A DNA stretch of 64,000 nt from Monosporascus cannonballus (GCA_004154925.1 QJNS01000123.1:124001-188000); one strand, 5' to 3'. Counted from the first letter of the stretch, positions 22,908 to 35,407 are shown. The notes: generated by a model not told the origin, from the letters alone. Program-made: numbers and translations.

Positions 22908-25900
22908 GGTTTTTGGCGGGTTCCCAGGTATTTTCGGAATCCGGGTGCTTTTTCTATTTGATTAGGTACTAGGTAAGTCCGTTTTATTTTCGTATATCGA
23001 AGATTTTCTTTATTTCGTATGCTTATTCGTTTTTTATTTTTATATCGTCTTATGCCGTACGTATTTTAATCGTATTTGCTGTTAATTCGAATAAGGAAAC
23101 GTAAAAGATTAGATAGAATTTAACTTTTAGTGAAAATTCTAATTAGTAATTATTTTCTGAAATTTTCTTGGCAATTTTATATGGGCCGATATACTTGAAA
23201 TCAAGTTTTTTGCTGGGTTTTTTCGTTTAAATATTTTTGGTAACGAAGTAAACCATTTCCCTTTTTTCGAAAATTAATCTTTTTAACCTTTTTTCGTTAT
23301 AATATTTGCTTATTTGGTTTCGTACGAATTTTAATTTTATTTTTATTTTTTAATGTAATTATTTAAGCTGTTTTAACGTAAGAATTATTTTGATATTAAT
23401 AGGTCCGTTATATATATCCCTATAAACATTTGGTATAAACCCAAAATTCGCATATGCCGGAATTATCTTAATGCTTTTATAATAATTGGTATTATAAATT
23501 AATTAAGTAATAAGTAATTTTTTAACCCAGTTATTTTATTCGTAATTAATATAATATCGTAAGTATATTTTTAATATTTGGTTTAATCGTTTTATTTATT
23601 TATCCGTTTAAAATTTAAACGCGCTAAATAACTTATAATTTAGGCCGATTTATAACATAAACCTTGCTAAAATTTTAAAACGAACATAATTCCTTTATTT
23701 AAGATAATTTCGTATAGTAATCCGTATATATTAAAGATATTTCTGAAAAAAATATATGCCATTTGTTCCGTATTAATATCTTTATAATAAAGTAAAAAAT
23801 AAGAAAATTTCGTAAATCGATTAATAATAACGAAAATACTATTATAATATATTTTTATCGCTGGATCTTTGGATAAAGAAAGTTTAATGATAAAATCCAT
23901 AATAATTAAATCCTAAGGTTTCTTTGAAACCGATAATGGTTGTAATTTTCCGTAAGGCTTATATCGTTATGACTTAGTTTTGTTATACAAATCGCATTAT
24001 TTTTAAACCTTTTAAACCATTATTTTCATCTTGGGAAAATAATACGTACGTTAAAGCCGTTTTAAGGTTTTATGGATCCCTGGATATCCATATAATTAAT
24101 ATTCGTATATTTTTCGTACCAGGCTTTCCTAATATTCTTTTAGCATTTGTATTTTGTTTATTTTTTGGTTTTTCGGTAAGTTATTATTATATTGTTAAAT
24201 TTTTTGATATATATTAAAGGGTACCGCCCGTATTATTCCAATTTGTCGTAGGCATAAATATTTCTTTGAAGTAATATCGAAAATTATTCGGCTAATTTTA
24301 ACCAATTTTTTTTCGAGATCTGGTCGTTTACTTAAGGCGTTTACTTTATTATTTTCCGATCTTTTCTTGTGGATAATAACGAAATCGAAGTTCGCCAATT
24401 TTTTTACGTACCTTAATTATTATCTTATAAGTTCCCTGGTCGTAATAAATCGGGTAAAATTTTGATAATCCGTATAAATTTTAACCTAGTGCAAATTTCC
24501 CTTTAGGAAGTGCCTGAATTCTCGAAATGCCATAATAATGGCCATAAATTCCTTATTTGGAATACCGTAATTAAGTTCGGCTCCCTTTAATTTGTATAAG
24601 AAAAATGTAATAAGGTGCAGTTTATCTTAATTATCCCGTTATCCGATTATTACGCTTAACGCGTAATCCGAAAAATCGGTTTTTAATTTAACGGGGCGTA
24701 CTAGATCGTACATAATTAATATTGGCTTATTAATAATCGCGTTTTTGATTTCCTAGAACGTTTTTTTTATTTTTGGCGTCCATCTGAACTTTTTTTTTTC
24801 TTAATAAGATTAGTTAAGGGTATAACTATCCTGCTAAAGTTTCGAATAAACTTCTTATAATAATTTGCGAATCCAAGGAATATTTATACCTCCTTAACCG
24901 TATTTGGTATTTTTCATTCTATAACTATAACAACTTTCTTAAGGTTTATTTTAATATATTTTGGGGTAATAATATATTCCAAATATTTTACTTTTTATTT
25001 GTGGAATTAATTTTTTTTTTGCGTTAATTAACAGCTTTGCGTTTTATAAAACTTAAAGAACTTTATAAACGTATCCTATATGTACCTTTTTTGTTTTTAA
25101 ATAAATAAGGATGTCGTCGAGGTAACATACGACGAAAATATCGAAATATTTTCGTAACATATAATTAACCATTTGCTGGAAGGTCGTTAGTACGTTTGTA
25201 AGTCCTATTGATATAACCAGGTACTTAAATAATCCGTATTTTATCCTGAAAGCTGTTTTTTATTCGTATTCTTTCTTAATTTTAATAAGGTTATATTTAT
25301 CCCTAAGATCGAATGCCATGAACTATTTGGCTCCGTAAAAGCGGTTTTTCATTTCGGCGATCAACGGTAATGGTATTCGATTTTTAACGGTAATATCGTT
25401 TAATTGGCGATAATTAACTATAAGTTGCAATTTCCCGTTCTTTTTGGGTACGAAAAATATAGGGTATCTTGTTAATAACTTTGAAGGTCGAATCCATCTT
25501 TTCTGTAACCGATCCTCCAAATATTTTCTGAAAATGTGTAATTCGTTTTCGCTAAGGTTGTAAATAAGGTAAAATTTCGTTAAAGAACCTTTTTTAAGGA
25601 TAATTTCGTAATCCTATTTGCTGTATTCCGGTAATTTCGTATCGAATTCCTTTTTGAAAAGCTGTTTATATTAATAGTATTATAATAACATATTAGTTAA
25701 ATTTTTTTAACTTTTGGGGCTGCTATTCCAAATCGTTATTCAGTTGCCGTAATTTCGCTTTAATAATAATAACAATACGTTATATTTTTCTTTAATATTT
25801 TTTTTATATTTTATTCCTTTGGGTAATAAGGTATTTATTATGTCCTTATATTTGTATTTGTCGCCATCTTCGATCGAATATTAAGATCTTATATTTTCTT

Positions 25901-28268
25901 TTTTTTGTTTATTAATAGAAGGTAAAAAAAATTTTACCTGGCTAATTCCTCCATTAATTACGATTCCGTACTAACGTATTCATGGTAATTTTAAGATTAT
26001 GTTATAATTCCTAAATAAAACGATATCGAAATTAATTATTTAGTATCGTCTTTAAATAAAAATCTTAAAATAATTAATTTCGTAAAAAATTTTTCCGTTA
26101 TCGTAAGCGAAATTTTAACTTTCGGCGTTCGTCGTTATATAGGGTTTTAACTTATATTTCCATAATAATTTAAGTTCGTTAATTATATCCGGTGCGACGT
26201 AATTTCCGTACATAGTTCCGTAGTTTACTATTACGGTGTACCAATGCGTTCCGATTCGTATATCCAAAGTGATAAAGTTATTAATAGCTTTTATTATCGC
26301 GTTTAAAGCTTTTTTGGGAATTCCTTTTAATTCCTTTAAGTTTCGTTATCTTACGGCTTTTTTATAGGTAACCTTTTTTTTTAATTCCTTTTCGAATTTA
26401 TCGAACTTCGTTTATAATTTTTATACAGCGCATTTAACTGCTGTATCTGTCGTTTTTGTCGACGTACTATACCTTCAAGCCGTATCAATTATTCTTAATT
26501 TTGCTATAATTCTTTTTTTATTAAGTAAACCGTTCTTTAATGTGATATATAGTTTCCCATTAAGCTTTATCGCTTTCCTACTAAAGGTCTTGTATAAATC
26601 GTTAAATTTCCTCTTTTAAGGCTTGTCGCTTATTAAGATTTATAATAAATGCCAATTGAAAATAAAGATTTATAATGGCCTTCTGGTAATATTTTTCCAC
26701 GGTATGCTAAATTAATTCCTTTTCCGTTTGGTAATCATATTATTTATAATGACAAAAAAAGTTTTCCGTTACCGCTAATTAAAAAAAATCGTTTTTAAGG
26801 GTTATAGATCGAAAATATCGATATTATTGTTTATTATTTTTGTTATTTCCTGTTTTATTAAGGAAATCGAATCCCTTATTATATATACGGATGATTTTGC
26901 TATGAATATATCGCTTCCATTTTTCGTAAATAGGGCAGTTTCGTCGTTTGTAATAAATAACGTACATTTTACCATATCGATTAAGGGTTCCGGGGCAAAC
27001 CGTTTCCGTTTAACCTTAGTATTCCTTTAATTATCCTTTAAAGATATTCCGTTATTTCTTGATTACTTGCTAAGCTAGGTTCCTGGCTTTTCGTATTCCC
27101 TGTTAAATTTTTCGCTACGGCGGGCCTGGCATATACTTTAGTCGAATTATGTTAATAAGTTTGCCTTTTTTTTTCTGGTTTTCCTTGGATTATTTTTCGG
27201 GTATAAATTTCTAATTATTTCGTCGTAGCTTTTTAGGTAAAAGGTATTTATAAGTCTTATGCCCCTTTTTTCCGCAATTATAGCACTCGATCTGGCTTTA
27301 ATTCTTTTTGTAAATAGCTCCCAGTTCCATAAGGCCTGGTTTAGTGCCATAGGAAATATTGTTACGTCGAGGAGCACTAGTATTAGCCGTATATCGAAGC
27401 TTGTTATTGTTTTTTTTTTGGTATTTCTGGTACATTAGGCGTATTGTTAATTATTAATTTTAATTATTATGGCGATATAATCTAACAGATAATTAAGCCG
27501 GTCCAGTTTAAAAAGTTCCTTTTGTATTTCCTTTTTTAGGCCGTCGAAAAACTTAGCTATTAATGCTTTTTATCCTTAATTTAGTTTAAATACTAGCTGA
27601 ATAAGCGTGCTGCCGTAATTGGATATTAATCCCTTTTGTCGTAATTATTAAATTTATATTTCGGCTTTGGTTTTTTCGTTTACCATCCCGAATACTTTCG
27701 TTAATATTTACTTAAACTGCTTATAATTATTGTATATTTGCATTACCTCCGGGTTCTGTTTTTTTTGAAATAAGGTAATATGTTTTCTTATAACGGGTTC
27801 GAATTAAATAGCCGCGCTCCCGGTAAATCGTCCGACCGCGAACTTAATTCGTATAATGGGTATAGCAAGTCGAATAAGAAAGTACCCAAAGTATATTCGG
27901 CACTAAGTTAAAAATAGTTATAGTTTAATTAAAATTCCATCAAAGGGTTCTGGCTTAAGGGGTTTAAAAACCTTTCCTGGTTTTTTAATGGAGTTTAACT
28001 GAATAACCTGGCTCGACCGAAAGGGCTTTCCAGTTTCAGGAGCTTTCCCTTTCTTTTTGAATTTTTCATAAGCGGCTTGGAGGAACGTAATAAGGTTATT
28101 TTTGTCCTGTTTAAGTTAAAAGATGCGTTCGTTCATAGCATCCAGGCGTCGAAGAACTTCCTTCCGAAAAAAGCGAAGCTGCTTTTTTTCTTCCTCGGAT
28201 TTTATTCCGATATTAAGGTCCTTAAGGACCTAGTAAGTAAGTTGTTCGGGTTATTTGCTGGTAGACAT
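22840..28268 (-). pseudogene. Element D gag-pol with C-terminal chromodomain, RIP-inactivated
   Basis: The gag start ATG is at 28268-28266 (MSTSK) and is followed at once by TAA, a mutated CAA. The zinc knuckle CYNCGKKGHKTYKY lies at about 27244-27294, with its last Cys now Tyr. RT residues FVPKKNG and VNYRQLNDITVKNR lie in 25323-25520, with YLDDIL near 25109-25124. RNase H end is at 24195-24398. Integrase 23667-23900 has both visible catalytic Asp positions changed to Asn (FVIINRFTKF and ILNKGIMF). The chromodomain tail (EPAKNLIGAQRLLK) is at about 22870-22920. Chromodomain-bearing Gypsy elements (chromoviruses) are known to target heterochromatin through this domain. Confidence 0.85.
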
Positions 28269-28324
28269 AGTATCGGCAATATTGCTCAAAGTCTGACGGT
28301 ACTACTGAACAAAAACTTGCAACG

Positions 28325-28723
28325 TATAACGGCTAAATAATTTAATCAACTATTAAACCTTAAGTCGACGGGTTTATATTGGCAGGAATATCGTAGGAAT
28401 CTAAATAATGGATATAATAACGTATTACGTTTTCGTAATACTAAGGGCGTTTTGGGTAACGAATATATATTGTAAATTAAAATTATCTAAATTATAAAAA
28501 TAAATATATCTATATATTATTTATTGATTTTTTACATTTTGCCGGATCTTGATAATCTTGCAAAATCTTAATAATCTTATTTCTCGTAAATTTCGCAAAA
28601 TCCCAATAATCCTGTCTTTCGTAGATCTTGCAAGATCCCAATAATCCTGTCACGTGACCCTTCTCCTAGCGCTCCACTTGTCTTGACTGTTTCTGGATGT
28701 GCCAAGGGTGTTGGGTCATAACA
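28325..28723 (-). repeat. 5' LTR of element D
   Basis: 399 bp. The right-hand 120 bp (about 28600-28723) is nearly free of RIP and retains the intact palindrome TCACGTGA at 28650-28657. The corresponding stretch in the 3' LTR reads TTACGTAA. Confidence 0.92.
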
Positions 28724-28728
28724 CAGTA

Positions 28729-30162
28729 CTTTGCAATATGCACCAGAAAATTTAACAGTACAATAATAATCTCCTAGAAAACCAAAAAAACAGATAAGAT
28801 GTAAATTCCAGAAAAATATTAAAAAGATCTAATACGAAAAATATACGAACATCAATTACATGGATATCTAAGGATTTATAAAACCCTAAAAAAATTTTAA
28901 CGCATATATTCTTTTCCTAAAATAAAATCAACAGTACAAAAAATCATACGGCAATACGATATTTGCGCCAAAGTAAAGGTACGACGACATAAGCCATACG
29001 GAAAATTACAGCCATTACCAATTATAAAACGACCATAATATTTAATTACATTTAATTTTATTATTAAATTTTTTATGTCAAAAATTTCAGTTACGGAAAT
29101 ACATTACGATAGTATTTTCGTAATAATCGATCGATTTACTAAATTTTCCTATTTTTTACCATATTATAAGAACACAGACGCCGAACAACTAATATATATT
29201 TTCTTCAAACATATTTTCAACGTATACGGATTACTAATAAAAATTATATCAAACAAAAAAATAATTTTTGCATCTAAATTTTGGTAAGGCCTTATGGCAT
29301 AAATCGGCCTAAATTACAAATTATTTAGCGTATTTAAACCTTAAACGAATAAACAAATAAACCAAATAAACCAAACCTTAAAAACCTACTTATGATATTA
29401 CATTAATTACGAAAAAAATAACTGGGTTAAAAAGTTACTAATTGCTTAATTAACTTATAATATCAGTTATTACGAAAGTATTAAAATAACACCTATAAAT
29501 GCAAATTTTGGTTTTACTCTAGAAATCTATAAGGAAACGCATAACAACAGTTTAATTAATATCAAAGCAATTTTTACGTTAAAATAGTTACGATAATTAC
29601 ATCAAAAGATAAAAATAAAACTAGAATTCGTACGAAATCAAATAAACAAATATTATAACCAAAAAAGGTTAAAAAGATTAACTTTCGAAAAAAGGGAAAT
29701 AATTTTCTTCGTTACAAAAAATATTTAAACAAAACGACCTAATAAAAAACTCGATTTTAAATATATTGGTTTATATAAAATTATTAAAAAAATCTCAGAA
29801 AATAATTATTAATTAAAATTTCTACTAAACGTTAAATTTTATCTAATTTTTCATAATTCCTTATTCGAATTAATAACAAACATAATTAAAGTATATATAA
29901 TATAAAACGACGTAAAAATAAAAAAATAAATTAGCATACGAAATAAAAAAAAATATTTAACATACGAAAACAAAACGGACTTACCCAGTACCTAATTAAA
30001 TGGAAAAAATACCTAAATTCCGAAAATACCTGGGAACCTGCCAAAAACCTTATTGGCGCCTAACGCCTATTAAAAAAACTTTTACTAATAACGCCGAAAT
30101 CGGCAAGGTTAAAAGTTCCCCAGTTAATAAATAACCAATTTATAAATTCCAGGTTGGATTAA
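28729..30162 (+). pseudogene. Element C pol, 3' part (integrase and chromodomain)
   Basis: It continues the reading broken at 21851. Integrase residues 29075-29287 keep the first catalytic Asp (FVIIDRFTKF), but the second is Asn (IISNKKIIF). The chromodomain at about 29986-30075 reads QYLIKWKKY, then ENTWEPAKNLIGA, with a TAA replacing Gln. The frame ends at TAA 30160-30162, inside the antisense accessory gene. Confidence 0.82.
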
Positions 30163-30690
30163 TTAAAAGAAAAAGCGGCTTCCGCCATAGCAATCTTAGC
30201 GGCCTCCCGATTAACCTGTTTCTTTCGACGTTCCAACTTATCCAACTCCTCTAGGAACCGAAACTTACAAAATAGCATACGTACTATATGATCGGCCCAT
30301 AATTTCTTTTGTTTTCGAAAACGACAAACTTTAACCTACGCCTGCTTTGCTTCTTTTTCGGCTTTTTCAAATTCTATTTTAACCTTAAGGTAATTGGAAA
30401 CGAACTTTTCGAATTAAAAAATAAAAAAGCCGTTAACATTACAAAGGCCCTAGTTCCGTATTACGCACTTTTTACATCTGGAAAAATCCGACGAAAAAAT
30501 ATGACAAAATAATAACCCGCAACGAATATAATAAAAACATACTGGCATATTTACGGTTCGAAAAGTAATTAATTTAAGCAAGTTATTTCGTTTTTTCGTT
30601 TTTTTATTAATCGGGTTTTTAATACGATTTAACATAATAATAAGAAGGAAACTTACAGAAGAAAAAAAAATCTTCGGAACGAAAATTATG
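30046..30690 (-). pseudogene. Accessory antisense gene of element C, Zn2Cys6-like
   Basis: Minus-strand reading between pol and the 3' LTR; ends are approximate. The cluster at about 30450-30560 reads C-x2-Y-x7-C-x9-C-x2-C-x7-C (a segment with SRCKKCVIRN), so one ligand is mutated. The tail INWGTFNL corresponds to INWDALVV in the E copy, but a one-base insertion shifts the end. Same position and orientation relative to pol as in D, E, F and G. Confidence 0.68.
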
Positions 30691-30704
30691 AAAAAGGAGG
30701 ATCG

Positions 30705-31097
30705 TATTATAACCTAATAGGCTGCGGCCTTAGAAAACGGTCGTAACAGTAATTAAGCCATATGGGTCGAATTACGTAATAACTCGACAAGATCGATCGT
30801 AAAGCCTTTAAAGCCAGGTTCGATAGACTTAATCGTAAAACCTTTAAAGCCGAGTTCGACAAAATGAAAAAATTAAGTATAAAGACATTTATTACTTCCA
30901 TAATTTAGATAACTTTAACTTACAATACTTATTAATACCAAATGTTTGCATTATAACCGTTCGTTACCCAAGACGCCTTTGGTATTACGAGACGTAATAC
31001 GATTACTGTATCCATTGTTCAGATTTCTACGATACTCCTGCCAACATAAATCCGTCGACTTAGGTTTAATAGTTGGTTAAACCGCCTAACCGTCACA
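30705..31097 (+). repeat. 3' LTR of element C
   Basis: 393 bp. It carries the same 36-bp tandem module as the 5' LTR and TTACGTAA at 30772-30779. It ends CCGTCACA at 31097, followed by the TSD GATTT. Confidence 0.92.
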
Positions 31098-31102
31098 GAT
31101 TT

Positions 31103-32550
31103 GGAAAATCGAATCCTTCATAATATATACGGGTAATCCGTCCGTAAATTAATTTTTTTTTTTTCATAATCAAGATATTCTCGTCGTCGACAATATATGG
31201 CATGCATTTTACCGTATCGATTAGGGGTTCCGAAACAGATTTTTTCTGTTTAATTTTAGTATTCGCGTAATTATCCTTATAAGGTTTTTTATTATATTTG
31301 CAATATTTGTTAAGCCGGTTTTCTGGTTTTTCGTATTCCTTATTAGACTTTTCGCTATAGAAAACCGGGTATGTGCTTAGGCTAAATTATGTTAATAAAT
31401 TTATTTTCGTCTTTTTGGTTTTTTTCTGGATTATTCTTTAAGTACAGGTTTCCAGTTATCTTAATAAGGTTTTTTAAATGCTTTATACCATATTACTTTA
31501 TGCTTTATTGTGTTATAATTGTAATATTTAATCTGGCTTTAATCTTTTTTATAAATAGCTTTTAGTTCTATAAGTTCTAATTTTATATTATAAGAAATAT
31601 TGCTATATCGAAAAACGTTAATATTTGTTATATGTTAAGGTTTGCTATTATTTTTTAAATACCTTTAATATGCTATGTATATTGTCGATTATTAATTTTA
31701 ACCCTTATAATAATATAATTTAACAGATATTTAGGCCGATTAAACCTAAAAAGCTTTTTTTGTATTTTTTTTAGGCCGTCGAAAAACTTAGCTATTAATA
31801 CTTTTTATCTCCAGTTTAATTTAGCTGCTAACTAAATTAGTATATTACTATAACTAAATACGGATCCTTTTTATTACAATTGCTGGATTTATATCTTGGT
31901 TTTTGTTTTTTTATTTATTATTTCGAAAACTTTCATTAATATTTGCTCGAATTGTTCGTAATCGTTATAAATTCGTATTATTTTTTGGTTTTATTTTTCG
32001 ATTAATAAAATAACGTATTGTTTTTATAACGGGCTTAAATTAAATAACTATATTTGCGGTAAATCGTTTAATTACGAATTCAATTCGTATAATAGGCGTA
32101 ATAAGTTAAATAGAAAAATACCCAAAATATATTTGGTATTAAATTAAAAATAATTATAATTTGATTAAAACTCTTTTAAAAAAGTCTAGCTTAAAAGATT
32201 TAAGGATTTTTTCTAATTCCTTAATAAAATTTAGCTGGATAATTTGGTTTATTTGAAAAGATTTTTCGGTTTCGAGAGCTTTTTTTAAGCTTTTTATCGG
32301 CGGCTTAAAAGAACGTTGTAAGATTATTATTATTTCTTTTAAGCTGGAAAATGCGTTCGATTATGGCATCTAGTCATCGAAGAACTTTTTCGCGAAAAAG
32401 GCGAAACTTTTTTTTTCCTTTTCGGATTTTATTCCAGTGTCCGAGTAATTAAGAACTTAGTAAATAGGCTGTTCGGGCTGTTTGCTGGTAGATATGTCGT
32501 CGGCGATATTGCTAAAGTTTAACAGTATTATTAAATAAAAATATATAACG
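31103..32550 (-). pseudogene. Element E gag fragment
   Basis: Minus-strand gag remnant collinear with D (about 26870-28268). The knuckle region lies near 31480-31540 but is strongly decayed. At the gag start the D codon ATG corresponds to ATA here (minus strand, near 32492), a G to A loss of the start codon. It joins 17378 when element C is removed. Confidence 0.72.
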
Positions 32551-32902
32551 TATAATAACTAAATAATTAAATTAATTTTTAAACTTTAATTATAGAGCTT
32601 TATATTAATAAAAATATTATCGGATTTTAAATAATAAATATAATAATTATATTATATTTCGTAATTCTAAAAATATTTTAAATAATAATATTATTTTATA
32701 AATTAAAATTATTTAACTTATGAAACTAATAAATATATATATTTTAAATTATTTTAAAACTATTTAATTAATTAAGTCTTTAAGCCAATAGTAACGTTTA
32801 AGCCCTATTAAGCCGGTTACGTAATCTCTTAACGTAGGTCGAGACTGGATTTTCTCAAGAGCTCGACCGTTCGTAAAAGGCCAAGGCCGTTAGGTCATAA
32901 CA
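32551..32902 (-). repeat. 5' LTR of element E
   Basis: 352 bp, partner of 5152-5569. It has TTACGTAA at 32817-32824 and a right end (GGCCGTTAGGTCATAACA) that is almost unmutated. The TSD CTCAG follows. Confidence 0.88.
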
Positions 32903-32907
32903 CTCAG

Positions 32908-33046
32908 TTGCTCTGCTTTTTTTGCAAAGTCCTTATAGGTCATCCATTCGAGCCTGTGCATTTATCTGTTTTTATTTGTAAAAGTTGATTAAGTCTGCCA
33001 GTCTCTAAGTTAAACTAAGAGAAAATACAAGTCTTTAGCAATATTA
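32908..33046. other. Short island of ordinary, non-repeat DNA between E and J
   Basis: About 140 bases with normal composition and CpA retained, lying between the TSD of E and the TA at the edge of element J. No gene is visible. It is probably pre-insertion host sequence. Confidence 0.55.
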
Positions 33047-35405
33047 CCGTATTAACCTTCGAAACTTGTTAAAAGCTAATCAAAGCTTTTAACCACGTAC
33101 AGCCTAGCTTTGCAATAAGTTATATCAATTTACGGCTTTTAGCCATTTATAACTTAATTATCGTTTAAAATAAATATTAGATTGTAATTTTTAAATTATT
33201 ATATGTTATAAAAAATGATATACTTTTTTCAAAAAATGTATTTAATATTTAAAATTTAACGTAATTTAAAATATGATTTTTATTTAACATAGTGAATATT
33301 TTTATTTACACGAAACAATGTGGAAATTTTAAATTAGTTATAGATATATTTAATTTCTTATTATAAAATATATATATTCCGAAAATACTATGCTAAGTTT
33401 TTAAAAAATTTGTTATTAATTTACGTAAAAATATATTTGTAATTGTTTTATAAAAATTCGTAATTATAATTATACAATAATAATAAGATAAAATTTTATT
33501 TTTAATCAATTTATACATTATATATTACCGTAATATATTTAATTTAAAACGAAATTATTTTAACAAGAAATTTAAAATTTAGTTATATTAATATTGTATT
33601 ATAATTATGTAATTCAGTAAATATAAAGATTAAATAGAAAGACTATATCTTTTCGGTTAATGTTTAACTTTTTCAAAAAACATTTTTACGAATTTTTAAT
33701 AATGTTTTATCATATAAAAATATATTATTAAATTAAGTATATATTTTTAAGTAAAATAGTGAAAATTAGAAATAAATGTTTATATTTTTATAATATATAT
33801 TAAACTTATAACTCTATTGGAGAACTTTAATTAATAAAATAAAATATATTTGTAATGTTTCGTAAATTTAACTTTCATTTTAGATCTAAATATTTTTTAT
33901 ATTTTCGAATTTTTAATATGAGTAAACCTTTGTATTACGATCTGACAAGCTCCGGCCTCAGGAAACGGTCAACGAGGATAACAGAGACCACCTGTCTGGT
34001 CACGTGATGGGTGCTCAGCAAAGATCTACTGAGCACGAGTGATCAGTACTGAGCAACTGCTCAGCAAAAATTCGCTGAGCACAGTTAAGCAAACATGGGC
34101 AGTAATACTAAGAACCAATATATATATATACGCTTATTATTTCCATAATTTAGATAGCTTTAGCTTACAGTACAATATCGATACCCAAGGCACTCTTGGA
34201 ATTACAAGACGTAATACGTTACTGTATTTATTACTCAGATTTCCACGATATTTTTGCTAACATAAACCCGTACGACTAAAGTTTAATAGTTGATTAAACT
34301 CCCTAGCCGTCACACTTTGTTTCTGTTTAAATATATAAATAAATATATTTATAATTATAAAAGTTTTTAAATGGTTATTGTTAATATTAAATTATAATAA
34401 ATAAAATAAAAATAAATCATTTTAATTTTTTTAAAGTTAATAAAACAATTAAAATAAATTAAACTTTGTTGTTATTGTTGCAATATTTCAGAAAATGTTT
34501 CAAATACTTAATAAAAGAAATAAGATATAATTAATATAAAAATTTATTTAACCAAATAATATATAATAATAAATATCTTATAATAAATATTGTAAATAAT
34601 TTCGAAAATGATATAAATAATAAAAATATATTATTAATTTTTTTATTTTAGTATATACTTTTTTCAGTTTTAAAAATACTTATTTATAGTTTTTTACAAA
34701 TTATCGCTTAATTCCGTCAATAAATATATTACGAAAGCAAATGAACATTTTTAATAATGTTAAAGTTTTATAATATAAAATATTTCAGATTACTGTATTA
34801 TAATTATATATATTATTTGAAAAGCTTTTTAAGGAAATTATAATTATAAAATTCATATTTATTTTGATAACAATAAAAATAATGTTATTAATATGAGATA
34901 TATATTAAATATTAAATATATAAAATAAACAGTAATAAAGAATAATATTTTTTAAAATTATAAAAATATTTCTCAAATTTTCAATATACATTATTATTTT
35001 CGTTATATAAATAAAAATTATTCCCCTTAACCTATTAATTTTAACAGATTTACGGTTGTTAAATTAGTTAGAATATATATAATTAATAATTTTAAAAATA
35101 ATTAAAATATAATTTCATTCAAATTTTTAAATATAAAAATTATTATATAAACAGTTAAATATAATTACATTTATAATTATGTTAATATTATGATAAAAAT
35201 TTTAATATTATAATAATATTTATTATATTATTAGAAGATTTTTTAAAAAAATAATATAAAAATATTGAAATAATTTAAAACATAGCAAATATTATTAAAT
35301 AATAAAGAATTTATATATAATTTATATAGGTAGCGTCAGAAATAACATATTACCATCTTTGGCGCCAAACCGTTAACTTTTAACAAATTTCGAAGATTAA
35401 TGCAA
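33047..35405. mobile_element. Element J: terminal-inverted-repeat element flanked by TA, non-coding, holds a solo LTR
   Basis: The left end CCGTATTAACCTTCGAAAC and the right end (minus strand TTGCATTAATCTTCGAAAT) are inverted copies of about 33 bp, continuing into GTTAAAAGCTAA. TA is present on both sides (33045-33046 and 35406-35407), which suits a Tc1/mariner-type target. It is 2,359 bp including the solo LTR at 33933-34314. The interior is extremely AT-rich, with no open frame worth calling; transposase remnants were not recognised. K at 35779-58311 is a second copy in the opposite orientation. Confidence 0.68.
33933..34314 (+). repeat. Solo LTR related to the E/C/D/L family, inside J
   Basis: 382 bp, beginning TATTACGATC (from TGTTACGACC) and ending CCGTCACA, with perfect TSD CTTTG (33928-33932 and 34315-34319). 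The centre has short GCTCAGCA/TGAGCA repeats able to fold back, unlike the central modules of other LTRs here. The intact octamer TCACGTGA is at 34000-34007. No internal region remains, consistent with LTR-LTR recombination. Confidence 0.9.
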
Positions 35406-35407
35406 TA

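Larger units (their letters stand above)
21857..28723 (-). mobile_element. Element D: complete-length Ty3/Gypsy retrotransposon on the minus strand, inside C
   Basis: A 6,867-bp element with two 399-bp LTRs (21857-22255 and 28325-28723) and perfect 5-bp TSD CAGTA (21852-21856 and 28724-28728). A purine tract (minus-strand view of 22256-22275) lies inside the left LTR, so that is the 3' LTR. It is uninterrupted and serves as the reference structure for E, C and L. Being inside C inside E, it is the latest insertion in this lineage, yet it is also mutated by RIP. Confidence 0.93.
17379..31097 (+). mobile_element. Element C: Ty3/Gypsy retrotransposon on the plus strand, split by element D
   Basis: Same-orientation LTRs 17379-17771 and 30705-31097 (393 bp each), with perfect 5-bp TSD GATTT (17374-17378 and 31098-31102). 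A purine tract (AAAAAGGAGGATCG, about 30691-30704) immediately precedes the 3' LTR. Without D and its TSD it is about 6.85 kb. It lies inside E in the opposite orientation. Confidence 0.92.
5152..32902 (-). mobile_element. Element E: Ty3/Gypsy retrotransposon on the minus strand, split by nested elements H(F) and C(D)
   Basis: Two LTRs in the same orientation (5152-5569 and 32551-32902) bound the element, with a 5-bp TSD of CCCAG (5147-5151) and CTCAG (32903-32907); the single difference is a RIP-type C to T. Removing the insertions H (6863-14000) and C (17379-31097), with one TSD copy each, leaves about 6.88 kb, matching uninterrupted sister element D (6,867 bp). Gag-pol reads leftward from 32550. 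A purine-rich run (minus-strand view of 5570-5580) lies just inside the left LTR, where a polypurine tract should be. The element is heavily mutated and cannot encode proteins. It is the host of the whole left nest. Confidence 0.9.

Noticed and set aside
27147..27377. Open frame in element D on the minus strand
   Set aside because: Out of frame with gag; the true reading of the same DNA gives the zinc knuckle CYNCGKKGHK, so this frame is a shadow.
28077..28340. Plus-strand open frame of 87 codons in D
   Set aside because: Antisense shadow of the gag start; the minus strand reads the gag N-terminus with RIP-type stops.
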